A DNA stretch of 60,417 bases from Candidatus Gemmiger stercoripullorum (GCA_019119365.1 DWXD01000034.1:1-60417); one strand, 5' to 3'. Positions 7,825 through 16,096 are shown, counted from the stretch's first letter. Numbers and translations are program-made. The notes: generated from the sequence alone by a model not told the origin.

Positions 7825-9279
7825 ATGCAGACGGATCAAAACGGCCAAAACAGGCAGAGCAAGCTCCGGCGGCGTCTGTTCGGGGCGGCGGCTGCGCTGG
7901 TGTTTTTGTGGATGCTGCTGCTCAATGTTCTGACGCCTTACATCGCCGATGACTTTACCTTCGCCTATGCGTTTGACACCGGCCTGCGCCTGCACAGCCT
8001 GCCGCAGCTCATCAAAAGCCTGGCATACCACTATTATGAATGGAGCGGCCGCGTCGTTGTCAAGTTCTTTGCGCAGAGCTTTACGATGCTGCCCAAGTTC
8101 GTCTTTGACCTTTGCAATGCGGCGGCCTACTTAGGCCTGGGGCTCGTCATCTACCGCCTTGCGGCCGGACGGCGGCGCGGGCGGTACGATGTTTTGAGCT
8201 TTTTCCTGATCGAAGCGGCGCTGTGGGAAGTCAGCCCGGCGTTCGGGCAGACCAACCTCTGGATGTGCGGCGCCTGCAACTATCTGTGGGCCAGCCTGGG
8301 GCTCCTTGCCTTTCTTTTGCCCTGGCGCTATTATCTGCAGCAGCCGTTTTCCGCCCGCCCGCGCATGGCGGTCGGCATGGCGCTGGCCGGGGTCCTGGCC
8401 GGTTGGCTTAGCGAAAACGGCAGCGCCGGGATGCTCGTGTGTCTGGTTTTGTGCATCTGGTGGCTGTTGGCGCGCCGCAAGCGCGTGCCTGCCTGGATGT
8501 GGAGCGGGCTGGGCGGCGCAGTGGCCGGTTTTGTCATTCTGATCGCCGCGCGCGGCAACTACAACCGCGCCTCCTTCTTCAACGACTATGAAAGCGTGCT
8601 GACGCGCTACTCCGTGCGCTTTTTCAACTGCCTGAACATGCTCAAAGACCATGCGCTGCCGCTGCTGTTCTTTTTTGCGGCCGCGTTCGCGCTGCTCTGC
8701 TTCCAGCGCCGCACCGCCGGTATCCAGGCGTTGGTCTGGCCGCTGATGCTGTTGTTGGGCGGGCTTGCGGCCAACTTTGCAATGATCCTGAGCCCCGATT
8801 ACTACGAACGCTCCACCCATGCGCCGTTCACCTTTTTGACGGCGGCCTGCGCGGCCTGCCTGGCTGCGTTGTCCGGCCGGACGCTGCGGCGCGGCCTGAC
8901 CTGTGCGGCCGCCTGCCTGGGCATCGTCTGCGGCATCCATGCGCTGGAAGCCGGGTATGACATTGCCAGCTATTCCGTGATGTACCGCACCCGCGATGCA
9001 CTGCTCAAAGAGGAGGTCGCCACGCTGGGCGAAGACGCGGCGGGTGCTTCGCTCGTCACCTATGCGATCGAGCCGTATACCCACTGGTGCGCCGCTTACG
9101 GCCTGCCGGATATCCGGGAATACAGCGGCGATTCGCTTGGCCTTGGCCGCGCACGCTGGTACGGCGTGGCTTCCATCACCGCCGACGAAACGCACACCTA
9201 CCCCTTCCCCGGGCATATGAACGAAGCCTATGCCGCAGGCGAGGCCGCCGCAGAGGCCAGCGCGCAGGACGCCCCCTGA
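7825..9279 (+). CDS. Polytopic membrane protein, DUF6056-like
   Basis: A 484-residue membrane protein with about eleven hydrophobic segments. The ATG at 7825 follows AAAAAAGGAGGG; earlier ATGs in frame have no ribosome site and one lies within the promoter. After the first helix it has the acidic pair in IADDFTFAYAF, as in glycosyltransferase-C-like proteins, and then AYHYYEWSGRVVVKFF, which fits the DUF6056 family. The C-terminal 90 residues are soluble and probably external. A lipid-linked sugar transferase is a reasonable guess, but there is no direct evidence. It has its own promoter and a strong terminator, so it is a single-gene unit. Confidence 0.75.
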   Translation: MQTDQNGQNRQSKLRRRLFGAAAALVFLWMLLLNVLTPYIADDFTFAYAFDTGLRLHSLPQLIKSLAYHYYEWSGRVVVKFFAQSFTMLPKFVFDLCNAAAYLGLGLVIYRLAAGRRRGRYDVLSFFLIEAALWEVSPAFGQTNLWMCGACNYLWASLGLLAFLLPWRYYLQQPFSARPRMAVGMALAGVLAGWLSENGSAGMLVCLVLCIWWLLARRKRVPAWMWSGLGGAVAGFVILIAARGNYNRASFFNDYESVLTRYSVRFFNCLNMLKDHALPLLFFFAAAFALLCFQRRTAGIQALVWPLMLLLGGLAANFAMILSPDYYERSTHAPFTFLTAACAACLAALSGRTLRRGLTCAAACLGIVCGIHALEAGYDIASYSVMYRTRDALLKEEVATLGEDAAGASLVTYAIEPYTHWCAAYGLPDIREYSGDSLGLGRARWYGVASITADETHTYPFPGHMNEAYAAGEAAAEASAQDAP

Positions 9280-9302
9280 AGCCGTTCTTAAAACCGATCT
9301 TT

Positions 9303-9338
9303 CCCCCCCCGCAGTCCGCTGCGGGGGGGGGATTTTTT
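9303..9338 (+). terminator. Strong intrinsic terminator after the DUF6056-like gene
   Basis: A 12-bp GC-rich stem (CCCCCCCCGCAG with CTGCGGGGGGGG) closes a TCCG loop and is followed by seven T residues. Confidence 0.92.
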
Positions 9339-9365
9339 TGCCCTGCCCGGGCTGACTGCCTGCGC

Positions 9366-9394
9366 TTGACATACGGCTGCGGGTGTGGTATCAT
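9366..9394 (+). promoter_or_regulatory. Promoter of sdpR-sdpI
   Basis: TTGACA (9366-9371), 17-bp spacer, TATCAT (9389-9394). A palindromic operator lies directly at the predicted start of transcription. Confidence 0.78.
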
Positions 9395-9401
9395 CAAATT
9401 A

Positions 9402-9419
9402 TAGTTAGAATATTAACTA
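9402..9419. promoter_or_regulatory. Inverted repeat, probable SdpR operator
   Basis: TAGTTA (9402-9407), six bases, TAACTA (9414-9419), just downstream of the -10 box, where a bound ArsR-type repressor would block transcription. That SdpR itself binds here is inferred from position. Confidence 0.6.
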
Positions 9420-9462
9420 ATTATCTTGTGCCCGTGATGTATTTGAAAGGAGCGTGACACTG

Positions 9463-9747
9463 TTGGGGGACGCATTCAAAGCGCTGGCCGATCCATCCCG
9501 GCGGCGTATTCTGGAGCTGCTGTCCGGCGGCGAGATGACAGCCGGTGACATTGCCGCAAACTTTGACATGGCGAAGCCTTCGGTCAGCCATCACCTGAAC
9601 ATTCTGAAAGCGGCCGGGCTAGTCAGCGACGAGCGGCGCGGGCAGAACATTGTGTATTGCCTGAACCTGACCGTGTTCCAGGAACTGGTCAAATGGTTTT
9701 ATGATTTTGGCCTTGTGAAAGGAGAGGAACCAAATGAAACAGAGTAA
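9463..9747 (+). CDS. sdpR: ArsR/SdpR-family autorepressor
   Basis: A 94-residue winged-helix protein opening GDAFKALADPSRRRILELL, the typical SdpR/ArsR start, with the recognition helix in AKPSVSHHLNILKAAGLV. No metal-binding cysteine cluster is seen, which fits SdpR rather than a metal sensor. The TTG at 9463 has a properly spaced GAAAGGAG site; the GTG at 9454 is too close to it. It overlaps sdpI by 14 bp. In Bacillus the pair controls immunity to the SdpC toxin, but no SdpC-like gene is in the window, so the signal here is unknown. Confidence 0.85.
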   Translation: MGDAFKALADPSRRRILELLSGGEMTAGDIAANFDMAKPSVSHHLNILKAAGLVSDERRGQNIVYCLNLTVFQELVKWFYDFGLVKGEEPNETE

Positions 9748-10396
9748 ACGCCTGCTGGCCGTGTTGGGGGCGGTCTGCGCGCTCAACTTTATCGGGCATC
9801 TGATCTGCCTGCCGTTTCTGCCCGATGTCATTCCGGTCCACTGGAACTTTGCCGGGCAGGCAGACGGCTGGGGCCCGAAGGAGACAAACCTGATCCAGGC
9901 CGCCTTGCCCGCTTTGATGCTGCTGCTCTTATGGTTTTTGCCGCGCATCGACCCCAAAGGGCAAAACTTTGAAAAGTTTGCGCCGCTTTGGCGCGGCACC
10001 ATGACCGGCATCGTACTGTTTTTCTGCGCGCTGACCTGGGTCTTCGTGCTGGCGGCGTTCGGCGTTCTGCCGGACGGGATCATGGGCGTGCTTATCGGCG
10101 GCGGGATCGGCGTGCTGTTCATCCTTTTGGGCAACTACATGCCGCGCGCCAGGCAGAATTACACCTTCGGCTGCCGCACCCCCTGGGCCCTGGCTGACGA
10201 ACACAACTGGGCGCGCACCCAGCGCATGGGCGGCATCACGTTCATCATTATGGGCGCGGTGATTTTGCTGACCGGCATGTTGGGCGGCGTTCTTGGCGAA
10301 GTGCCAGTGCTTGTTTTGCTGCTGGGCGTCACGCTGGGCGGCGTTGTATGGATCTATGTTTACTCATTCCTTGTCTTTAAAGGCTGGATGAAATAA
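9734..10396 (+). CDS. sdpI: SdpI family membrane protein with DUF1648-type N-terminus
   Basis: A 220-residue protein with six predicted membrane helices. The N-terminal part contains LPDVIPVHWNFAGQADGWG, characteristic of the DUF1648 region, and the C-terminal part contains the SdpI-type FGCRTPWALADEHNWARTQR. In Bacillus SdpI gives immunity to a secreted toxin and also sequesters SdpR at the membrane, which turns on its own operon. Here it follows sdpR with overlapping reading frames and an AAAGGAGAGG ribosome site. No toxin gene is adjacent, so it may protect against toxins of other bacteria. Confidence 0.88.
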   Translation: MKQSKRLLAVLGAVCALNFIGHLICLPFLPDVIPVHWNFAGQADGWGPKETNLIQAALPALMLLLLWFLPRIDPKGQNFEKFAPLWRGTMTGIVLFFCALTWVFVLAAFGVLPDGIMGVLIGGGIGVLFILLGNYMPRARQNYTFGCRTPWALADEHNWARTQRMGGITFIIMGAVILLTGMLGGVLGEVPVLVLLLGVTLGGVVWIYVYSFLVFKGWMK

Positions 10397-10420
10397 CCGC
10401 TTGAAGCCAAACACAACTTG

Positions 10421-10456
10421 AAAGGCCCCGGACTGCCGCCGGGGCCTTTCCTGTTT
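10421..10456 (+). terminator. Intrinsic terminator between convergent sdpI and the DUF1700/DUF4097 gene
   Basis: An 11-bp stem AAAGGCCCCGG / CCGGGGCCTTT (10421-10431 with 10439-10449) followed by a T-rich stretch. On the minus strand the A-rich side gives CTTTTC, so it may also serve the convergent gene. Confidence 0.85.
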
Positions 10457-10471
10457 GTTTCTTTTGCGTTT

Positions 10472-11689
10472 TCATCCCAGGAAGCTGACTGTGATCTGGC
10501 CCGCTGCGACTTCGGTTTCGATGTGGACCGGGCCGCTGCCAAGGCGGAACGTGTTGGTCAGACCACTGTATACGGCGCCGTCGTAGGTCAGCGTACCGGC
10601 CCGGCCTTCCGCCTCAAGGTTATAGTCTGCCAATGTGCCCGTCAGCGCGACAGTGACGTTGCCCGCATGGGTCGATACTTCGAGTTCGCGGCCCGGCTGC
10701 ACCTGCGCCGCTTCGATGGAACCGGCGTTGGTTTCCAGGCTCACTTCGTCACCGTTGAGGGAGGCGGCCGTGAAATTGCCCGCGTTGGTCTCCACGCTGA
10801 TGTTGCGCGCCGTAACGTTGCCGGCCGTAACGTCCCCGGCGTTGAGCTCAACGTCCAGTTCGTCCAGCGTCAGGTCCGGCAGCGTGATGCTGCCCGCATT
10901 AAGTGAGAGGTCCAGTTCCTGCAGCGCGCCGTCGTCCGGTACTGTCAACGTGGCGGTAAAACGCTGGTCGCTCTGCTGGCGTGCACGGCTGCCAAGCACG
11001 ACCTTGATCTCCCCAAAGTCCTCTTCCCTGCTCTGGTACTGGCTCTGGTCCAGCCCTTGCACCAGCAGCGTGCTTTGCGCGGCGTTGGGATCAAGCACAA
11101 CCTGCAGGTCGCCGCAGCCAAGCTCCAGGTCGAATTTATACAGTCCGCTGCCCAGCGTAACCTGCCATTCGCCTGCTGTGCCGGTCACGGTCTGGCCGGA
11201 TACCGGGGCCTGGGCCGTGGCGGGGGCTCCGCTTTCGGCCGAAGCAGCCGGCGGCGCTGTGCTCTGCACGGCCGGGGCCTGCGGTGTGGCCGTGGCGGAA
11301 GGATCATTTTGCTCTATCCCCTGCACGCTCGACTGCGCCGGGGCAATGTTCGCAAACAACGCGCCGCCCAACAGCACTGCCAGCAGCACGACCGCCGCCA
11401 GCGCACCCGCCACAGCCAGGGCGACCTTGGCTGCCGCCGGCAGTCCTTTTTTCGCGGCCGGCGCAGCCTGCGGCGCTTCGGGAGCCGGTGCGTCCGCCAC
11501 GCCTGCTTCCTCCAGAATCTTCTGCGCCGCCTGCTGCGGCGTACCCAGCTCACGGATGGCTTCCGCCTCTTTTTCCGGCCCGGCCGAGACAAAATATTCC
11601 TCGTAATAGTTCATTGCGTCGCGGCGCTCCTGCTCGGGCAGGGCCGCCAACAGCCGTTCCAGCTCGGCAAGGTATTCATACTTTGTCAT
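10472..11689 (-). CDS. DUF1700-DUF4097 membrane protein (PadR partner)
   Basis: A 405-residue protein starting at ATG 11689 (MTKYEYLAELERLLAALPEQ), the standard start of DUF1700/HAAS proteins. The cytoplasmic helical part (about 1-80) is followed by an Ala-rich linker, one membrane helix (about 105-130), a Pro/Thr/Ala-rich low-complexity stretch, and an external beta-repeat domain of the DUF4097 type (about 200-405) with recurring Asn-Ala-Gly turns (LNAGSI, LNAGDV, TNAGNF, TNAGSI, THAGNV). Such proteins are usually paired with PadR regulators and linked to envelope stress. The start overlaps the PadR stop by 4 bp. The exact role is unknown. Confidence 0.85.
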   Translation of the reverse strand: MTKYEYLAELERLLAALPEQERRDAMNYYEEYFVSAGPEKEAEAIRELGTPQQAAQKILEEAGVADAPAPEAPQAAPAAKKGLPAAAKVALAVAGALAAVVLLAVLLGGALFANIAPAQSSVQGIEQNDPSATATPQAPAVQSTAPPAASAESGAPATAQAPVSGQTVTGTAGEWQVTLGSGLYKFDLELGCGDLQVVLDPNAAQSTLLVQGLDQSQYQSREEDFGEIKVVLGSRARQQSDQRFTATLTVPDDGALQELDLSLNAGSITLPDLTLDELDVELNAGDVTAGNVTARNISVETNAGNFTAASLNGDEVSLETNAGSIEAAQVQPGRELEVSTHAGNVTVALTGTLADYNLEAEGRAGTLTYDGAVYSGLTNTFRLGSGPVHIETEVAAGQITVSFLG

Positions 11690-12006
11690 TGTGGTTCCCC
11701 CCAAAAGATTTGGTCGATCTTTTCCTTGTAGGCTGTCCAATCGTCGCGGTAGCTGTCGAGTTGGGCAAGCCCTTTGGCCGTTGTCTGATAATAGCGGCGG
11801 TTGCGGCCGTTGAAGGTGGCGTCGCGGACGGTCAGGCAATCGTCTTTCTGCAGGCGGCGCAGCACCGGGTAGAGCGCGGATTCGGAAACATCCAGCACAT
11901 CTTTGACCTGCTGCGTGATGCGGTACCCGTAAGCGCCGTCTTTTTCCCGCGAGACCACCGCCAGTACAATCGCGTCAAGCAATGCCGCACTGGAAACGAA
12001 GGTCAT
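11686..12006 (-). CDS. PadR-family transcriptional regulator
   Basis: A 106-residue winged-helix protein with the PadR signature DGAYGYRITQQV and SESALYPVLRRLQKDDCL, and a short C-terminal helix for dimer formation. Start ATG 12006 follows GAAAGGAGGGCC. It is the first gene of a two-gene operon with the DUF1700/DUF4097 protein, the usual pairing, and probably represses its own promoter through the 23-bp palindrome just upstream. Confidence 0.9.
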   Translation of the reverse strand: MTFVSSAALLDAIVLAVVSREKDGAYGYRITQQVKDVLDVSESALYPVLRRLQKDDCLTVRDATFNGRNRRYYQTTAKGLAQLDSYRDDWTAYKEKIDQIFWGEPQ

Positions 12007-12040
12007 GGGGCCCTCCTTTCGTCTATGCTGTAATCTCTTG

Positions 12041-12063
12041 TATATTATATATCATATAATATA
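12041..12063. promoter_or_regulatory. 23-bp AT-only palindrome, probable PadR operator/promoter
   Basis: Perfect 10-bp arms (12041-12050 and 12054-12063) around a 3-bp centre. It lies 35 bp upstream of the padR start and contains TATAAT on the minus strand, so a bound regulator would cover the -10 box. Confidence 0.65.
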
Positions 12064-12176
12064 GCAAAATGCAATAGTATAAACTAAAACTTTCTATGAA
12101 CAAAGCCCCTGTCTGGCGCCGCCGCGCACAAACAGAGGCTTTTCCTGTTCTATCCTGCTTTGGGCAAAAGAGGAGC

Positions 12177-12201
12177 CCCCGCCTGAGGGAAGGCGGGGGC
12201 C
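12177..12201. terminator. GC-rich hairpin, possible terminator of the thioesterase gene
   Basis: GCCCCCGCC pairs with GGCGGGGGC across a 7-base loop. Read on the minus strand, downstream of the thioesterase stop, it is followed by TCCTCTTTT, a weak U-tract. On the plus strand it lies in the leader of the small frame at 12223. Confidence 0.5.
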
Positions 12202-12222
12202 AAGAAAGGAGGAGAAGAACAC

Positions 12223-12303
12223 ATGAAAAAGTTGGTGTTTATCTTGCTTGCAAGTTTATTATACACCCGGGTATGGTCCGCGTCAATAGATAATTGTAAA
12301 TAA
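12223..12303 (+). CDS. Candidate 26-residue hydrophobic peptide
   Basis: ATG 12223 is preceded at good spacing by GAAAGGAGGAG, one of the best ribosome sites in the window. The frame encodes a Lys-Lys start, a hydrophobic core (LVFILLASLLY) and a short polar tail, and stops with TAA at 12301. It resembles a one-helix membrane peptide or small toxin/leader. I see no clear promoter and cannot test conservation. It lies between the divergently oriented padR gene and the convergent thioesterase gene. Confidence 0.4.
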   Translation: MKKLVFILLASLLYTRVWSASIDNCK

Positions 12304-12317
12304 ACTGTAACTATTTT

Positions 12318-13085
12318 TTACGGATTTGTAACTTCTTCCGCCTTCGCGCGTTCGTCCATCCACAGTCCGGTCTCAAAACAGCATTTCCCCTCCTGCAGCC
12401 CGGCGAAGTACCAGTAGTTCCCACCGGGGTTTGCCCGCAGCAGCGTGTACTGCCCGCCGCGCGGGACTTCCTTGTGGTAATAGATGACCAGTTCCCGCAC
12501 AAAGCAGCGGTCCAGCACCTCTGGCGGCAGCGCGTCGCAGACAGCGTCCACATAGCGGGCGTTGTTCATGTGGCCGTTCATATCGCACTGGCTGTAGGTG
12601 GCTGTGCGCTCCCCTACCGTCTCGCACGCTTCCGGCGGGACCCGGTCCAGCTTCATCGGCAGCTCCTGCTCGACGGTCTCCGCCCAGTGGGCGCTCGCAA
12701 ATTCCTCGGGGTGGCGGCGCAGGATCGCGCGCTTGTCGGTATCGATCAGCACCCAGCGGCTGTCCACAAGCGCCGCCTGCCTCCCTTCGGCGTCAAGGAC
12801 CTGCGTGATCCGCTTGTTGACGGCGCGCTTGAGCGCTTCCGGCTTGGTGATAAGGGTCAGGTGCTCATCCACGCGCGGGACCCTGTCAAAGCGCAGCGCC
12901 TGCTTGACCAGAACATACGCCGTGTGGGTGCGGGCGTACAGCGCATCGTCCAGCCCCAGGGCGATCGCATGTTCCCCGGCGATCTGCTGGGCATAGCGCA
13001 GCATGGTCGCAGGCTGAACGCAGCCGTAGCAATCGCCGTCGTGGCGGTAGACCTGGAAGTTTTCTGTGTATTCCGTGGGCAGCAT
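12318..13085 (-). CDS. Acyl-ACP thioesterase (FatA/FatB-like double hot-dog)
   Basis: A 255-residue protein of the bacterial acyl-ACP thioesterase family, which releases fatty acids from acyl carrier protein. The N-terminal hot-dog domain (about 1-135) opens YTENFQVYRHDGDCYG and has a TAYVLVKQALRFDRVP segment. The second domain (about 160-255) contains SQCDMNGHMNNARYVD, the family's core motif with the catalytic Asp/Asn-His set. Start ATG 13085 follows AAAGGAGATGG. It is a single-gene unit with its own promoter. Confidence 0.88.
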   Translation of the reverse strand: MLPTEYTENFQVYRHDGDCYGCVQPATMLRYAQQIAGEHAIALGLDDALYARTHTAYVLVKQALRFDRVPRVDEHLTLITKPEALKRAVNKRITQVLDAEGRQAALVDSRWVLIDTDKRAILRRHPEEFASAHWAETVEQELPMKLDRVPPEACETVGERTATYSQCDMNGHMNNARYVDAVCDALPPEVLDRCFVRELVIYYHKEVPRGGQYTLLRANPGGNYWYFAGLQEGKCCFETGLWMDERAKAEEVTNP

Positions 13086-13117
13086 GAAGCCATCTCCTTT
13101 TGTAAGGTTGCCTACCT

Positions 13118-13146
13118 ATTATAGCACAGGACCCGCCGCGGTGCAA
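13118..13146 (-). promoter_or_regulatory. Promoter of the thioesterase gene
   Basis: On the minus strand, TTGCAC (13141-13146), 17-bp spacer, TATAAT (13118-13123). A GC-rich inverted repeat spans 13131-13160 around the -35 region. Confidence 0.7.
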
Positions 13147-13175
13147 AGCCCGGGCGGGTCTCTGGGGGTGTTGTG

Positions 13176-14414
13176 TCAGTAGTTGTCCCTGACTTTTTTG
13201 CGCACTTTGCGCCAGATGTTAAAGCAGGAAAGCAGCACGGCGCCGACCAGAAAGATCACAACCATCCAGCTGCCGCCGCTCTCGTCGTAGCTCTTCATCT
13301 CGCTCCATTTGGCGTCGAGCTCGGCGTTGATCTCATCCGGCAGCGTTGTGAACACTTCGGCCTTGTCCATCACCTCTGTGCCGGGGTACGCGATGGGGCT
13401 GTATTTCAGCTCGTCATCCAGCAGCTCCCACACCGCGTCGATGGGCGTGGAATAGCCGATATAATCGCAGTTGGCATAACCGACCGAAGTCTCGCACATA
13501 TAGTTGATGAACATCTCGGCCGCTTCCTTGTTTTTGCTTGTGGCCGGGATACACATGCTGTCCACGAAGAAGTTGACGCCCTCCGTGGGGTGGATGAACG
13601 CAAGGTCGGGGTTGTCGGCGATCATGGTCAGCGCGTCGCCCGCATAATACGGGGCCATGGCGGCTTCCCCGCCCTCCATCTTGTCAAAGATCTCGTCCAT
13701 GACATAGGCCTGCACGACCGATTTCTGGTCCTGCAGCTCCTGCATGACAAGATCGACCTCCTCCACGCTGTTCGGGTTCAGCGAAAGGCCGAGTTTCTTG
13801 GCGGCGATGGCGTAGGCATCGCGGGAGTTGTTGAACATCAGCACGTTGTTGGCGTACTGCACATCCCACAGCGCCGCCCAGTCTGTGGGCGGTTCATCGA
13901 CCATCGTCGTGTTGTAGATCAGCCCCGTTGTGCCCCACATGTACGGCACGCTGTAGGCGTTGTCCGGGTCAAAGGCCCAGCCTTTGTACTCTTCCCCGAT
14001 GGCGGCCATGTTGGGGATGTTCGCATAGTCGAGCGGGGCGAGCATGTCTTCCGCGATCATCTTGCCGACCATATATTCAGACGGGAAGATCACGTCATAG
14101 CTCGCGCCGCCGGACTTCATCTTGGCATAGAGGCTTTCGTTGGAATCAAAGGTCGTATAATTGACGCGGATACCGGTCAGTTCCTCAAACGCCGAAACGA
14201 CGTCGACGCTTTCATCCGAGCCGTCCGAGATGTAAAGCCCCCAGTTGTAGACATTGAGCGTAAGGTTCTGCCCGGCAAACCGGGTCCAGTCATATCCGTC
14301 TGATACGGCAATGTCCTCGTTGACCGTGATCTGCCCGGCGGCGGCAGGCAGCGCCGCACCGGCGGCCAGCAGCAGCGCACAGGAGGCTGCCAGGCATTTT
14401 TTTATCCAGTTCAT
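13176..14414 (-). CDS. potD: PotD-like polyamine-binding protein with a C-terminal membrane anchor
   Basis: A 412-residue periplasmic-binding-type protein of the spermidine/putrescine ABC system. A signal peptide (1-26, ending ALPAAAG) lacks a lipobox cysteine. The binding domain (about 35-375) shows LNVYNWGLYIS, YDVIFPSEYMVGKM and VPYMWGTTGLIYN, all typical of PotD. Unusually, the protein ends in one hydrophobic helix (MVVIFLVGAVLLSCFNIW) and a basic tail, which would hold it in the membrane in place of the lipid anchor usual in Gram-positives. It is the last gene of potABCD, 14 bp after potC. Confidence 0.92.
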   Translation of the reverse strand: MNWIKKCLAASCALLLAAGAALPAAAGQITVNEDIAVSDGYDWTRFAGQNLTLNVYNWGLYISDGSDESVDVVSAFEELTGIRVNYTTFDSNESLYAKMKSGGASYDVIFPSEYMVGKMIAEDMLAPLDYANIPNMAAIGEEYKGWAFDPDNAYSVPYMWGTTGLIYNTTMVDEPPTDWAALWDVQYANNVLMFNNSRDAYAIAAKKLGLSLNPNSVEEVDLVMQELQDQKSVVQAYVMDEIFDKMEGGEAAMAPYYAGDALTMIADNPDLAFIHPTEGVNFFVDSMCIPATSKNKEAAEMFINYMCETSVGYANCDYIGYSTPIDAVWELLDDELKYSPIAYPGTEVMDKAEVFTTLPDEINAELDAKWSEMKSYDESGGSWMVVIFLVGAVLLSCFNIWRKVRKKVRDNY

Positions 14415-14428
14415 CTGTGCCGCCCCCT

Positions 14429-15271
14429 TTATGCCTGCGCCATGCTCTTGCGGATGGCGGCCTGATTTTTGCGGTAGGTCCGGCTGTCCAGCGCGTTCGA
14501 GACAAGGATAATGGCAAGGATGATCAGGAACATGATCGCCGAAAGCGCGTTGATCTCCGGGCTGACTTTTTTGCGGGTCATGCTGTAGATCGCAATGGGC
14601 AGCGTCTGCATGGTGCCGCAGTTAAAATAAGAGATCATAAAGTCGTCGATCGAGTAGGTCAGGCAGATCAGGAACGCCGAAAGGATCGCCGGGGTCAGCT
14701 GCGGCAGAATGACCTTGAAGAAGGCCTGCCGCGGCGTGCAGCCAAGGTCCTGCGCGGCGTTATACAGGCTCGGGTCCAGCTGGCGCAGCTTGGGCGAGAC
14801 GTTGAAGATCACATAGGGCACGTTAAACGTGATATGCGCGACAAGCAGCGTAAACCAGCCAAAGATGCCGCCTTCCCCGCCAAGCCCGGCGCGCTGCAGC
14901 AAAACGAACAGAAGCATCAGCGAAACGCCGGTGATGATCTCGGGGTTGACTACCGGAACATAGCTGATGTTGTTGACAATGAGCTGGGTACGGCGGGACA
15001 TCGAGTTGATGCCGATGGTGGCCAGCGTGCCCAGGACTGTGGCAATGACCGAGGATACCAGCGCCAGAACCACAGAGGTGGCGAGCGCCGAGAGGATCAT
15101 CTCGTTTTGCAAAAGGCTCTTGTACCAGCCAAGCGTGAAGCCGGTGAACACCGCGCGGCTCTTGCTTTCGTTAAAGCTGTAGGCGATCAGCACGGCGATG
15201 GGCAAGTACATAAAGCCGAAGATCAGCACGATATAGGTGCGCTGCAGCAGGCGTTTGTGTTGGGTATTCAT
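14429..15271 (-). CDS. potC: Spermidine/putrescine ABC permease PotC
   Basis: A 280-residue inner-membrane permease with six helices. The EAA-loop region is visible around DPSLYNAAQDLGCTPRQAFF, where the ATPase docks. It pairs with PotB to form the channel. Its start overlaps the potB stop by one base, so expression is coupled. Confidence 0.92.
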   Translation of the reverse strand: MNTQHKRLLQRTYIVLIFGFMYLPIAVLIAYSFNESKSRAVFTGFTLGWYKSLLQNEMILSALATSVVLALVSSVIATVLGTLATIGINSMSRRTQLIVNNISYVPVVNPEIITGVSLMLLFVLLQRAGLGGEGGIFGWFTLLVAHITFNVPYVIFNVSPKLRQLDPSLYNAAQDLGCTPRQAFFKVILPQLTPAILSAFLICLTYSIDDFMISYFNCGTMQTLPIAIYSMTRKKVSPEINALSAIMFLIILAIILVSNALDSRTYRKNQAAIRKSMAQA

Positions 15272-16092
15272 TACATTACGCCCTCCATTTCCTCTTCGTC
15301 AAAGCTGGAGGTAAAGCTCATGCACAAAAGCACGATCACCATCAGCGCCAGGCTCATGGCCGAACCGAGGTTGAGATTATAAGAGTTGCCCAGAAACTGC
15401 AGTTCGATGAGGTCGCCGATCAGCAGATTGGAGCCGCCGCCAAGCATGCGGCTGATGATGAAGGTCGACACAGCGGGCACAAACACCATCGTGATGCCGG
15501 TGGCAATGCCGGGGCCGGACAGCGGGATGAGCACCCGCAAAAGGATGCGGCGCGTATTGCAGCCAAGGTCCTGCGCGGCCTCGATGATCGAATCGTCGAT
15601 CTTGGTCATGGCCGTGTACAGCGGCAGGATCATATAGGGCAGATAGTTATACACCATGCCCAGCACAACCGCGCCGGAGGTGTTGATCATGTTGAGCGGG
15701 CCGATGCCGAACACGCCGAGCAGGCGGTTGATGAGGCCGTTTTTCTCCAGCAGCGTCATCCAGGCATAGGTGCGCAGCAAAAAGTTCATCCACATGGGCA
15801 GCATGACCAGCATGAGCATGATATGCTGCTTGTTGGCCCGCAGGCGGGACAGAAAATACCCGACCGGAAACGCCAGCACCAGGCAGATGACCGTCGCTTC
15901 GGCCGCCAGCAGCAGGCTGCGGGCAAACACCGAGGAATAGCGCCCGATGGTGGCGAGGTTTTCAAGCGTGAACGCGCCGTCCGCATTCGTCAGGGCGTAA
16001 CCGATGACGATGAACAGCGGCACAACAATAAATATGACCATCCACACCAGATACGGCGCGGCGGCCCAGCGGGAAGCCTTGGAACGCAGCAT
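15271..16092 (-). CDS. potB: Spermidine/putrescine ABC permease PotB
   Basis: A 273-residue membrane permease with about six helices and the EAA-type loop IDDSIIEAAQDLGCNTRRIL. It forms the transport channel with PotC. It follows potA by 4 bp. The C-terminus is acidic (SFDEEEMEG), which is not part of the usual channel core. Confidence 0.92.
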   Translation of the reverse strand: MLRSKASRWAAAPYLVWMVIFIVVPLFIVIGYALTNADGAFTLENLATIGRYSSVFARSLLLAAEATVICLVLAFPVGYFLSRLRANKQHIMLMLVMLPMWMNFLLRTYAWMTLLEKNGLINRLLGVFGIGPLNMINTSGAVVLGMVYNYLPYMILPLYTAMTKIDDSIIEAAQDLGCNTRRILLRVLIPLSGPGIATGITMVFVPAVSTFIISRMLGGGSNLLIGDLIELQFLGNSYNLNLGSAMSLALMVIVLLCMSFTSSFDEEEMEGVM

Positions 16093-16096
16093 CGCC

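Noticed and set aside
5617-8031. An 804-codon minus-strand open frame opposite vanT
   Set aside because: It spans two plus-strand genes and their intergenic promoter, with Gln/Arg/Ala-rich shadow composition. vanT on the plus strand is well supported.
13131-13160. GC-rich inverted repeat after potD as a terminator
   Set aside because: No U-tract follows on the minus strand, and the thioesterase promoter overlaps it. It may still slow transcription, but I do not call it a terminator.
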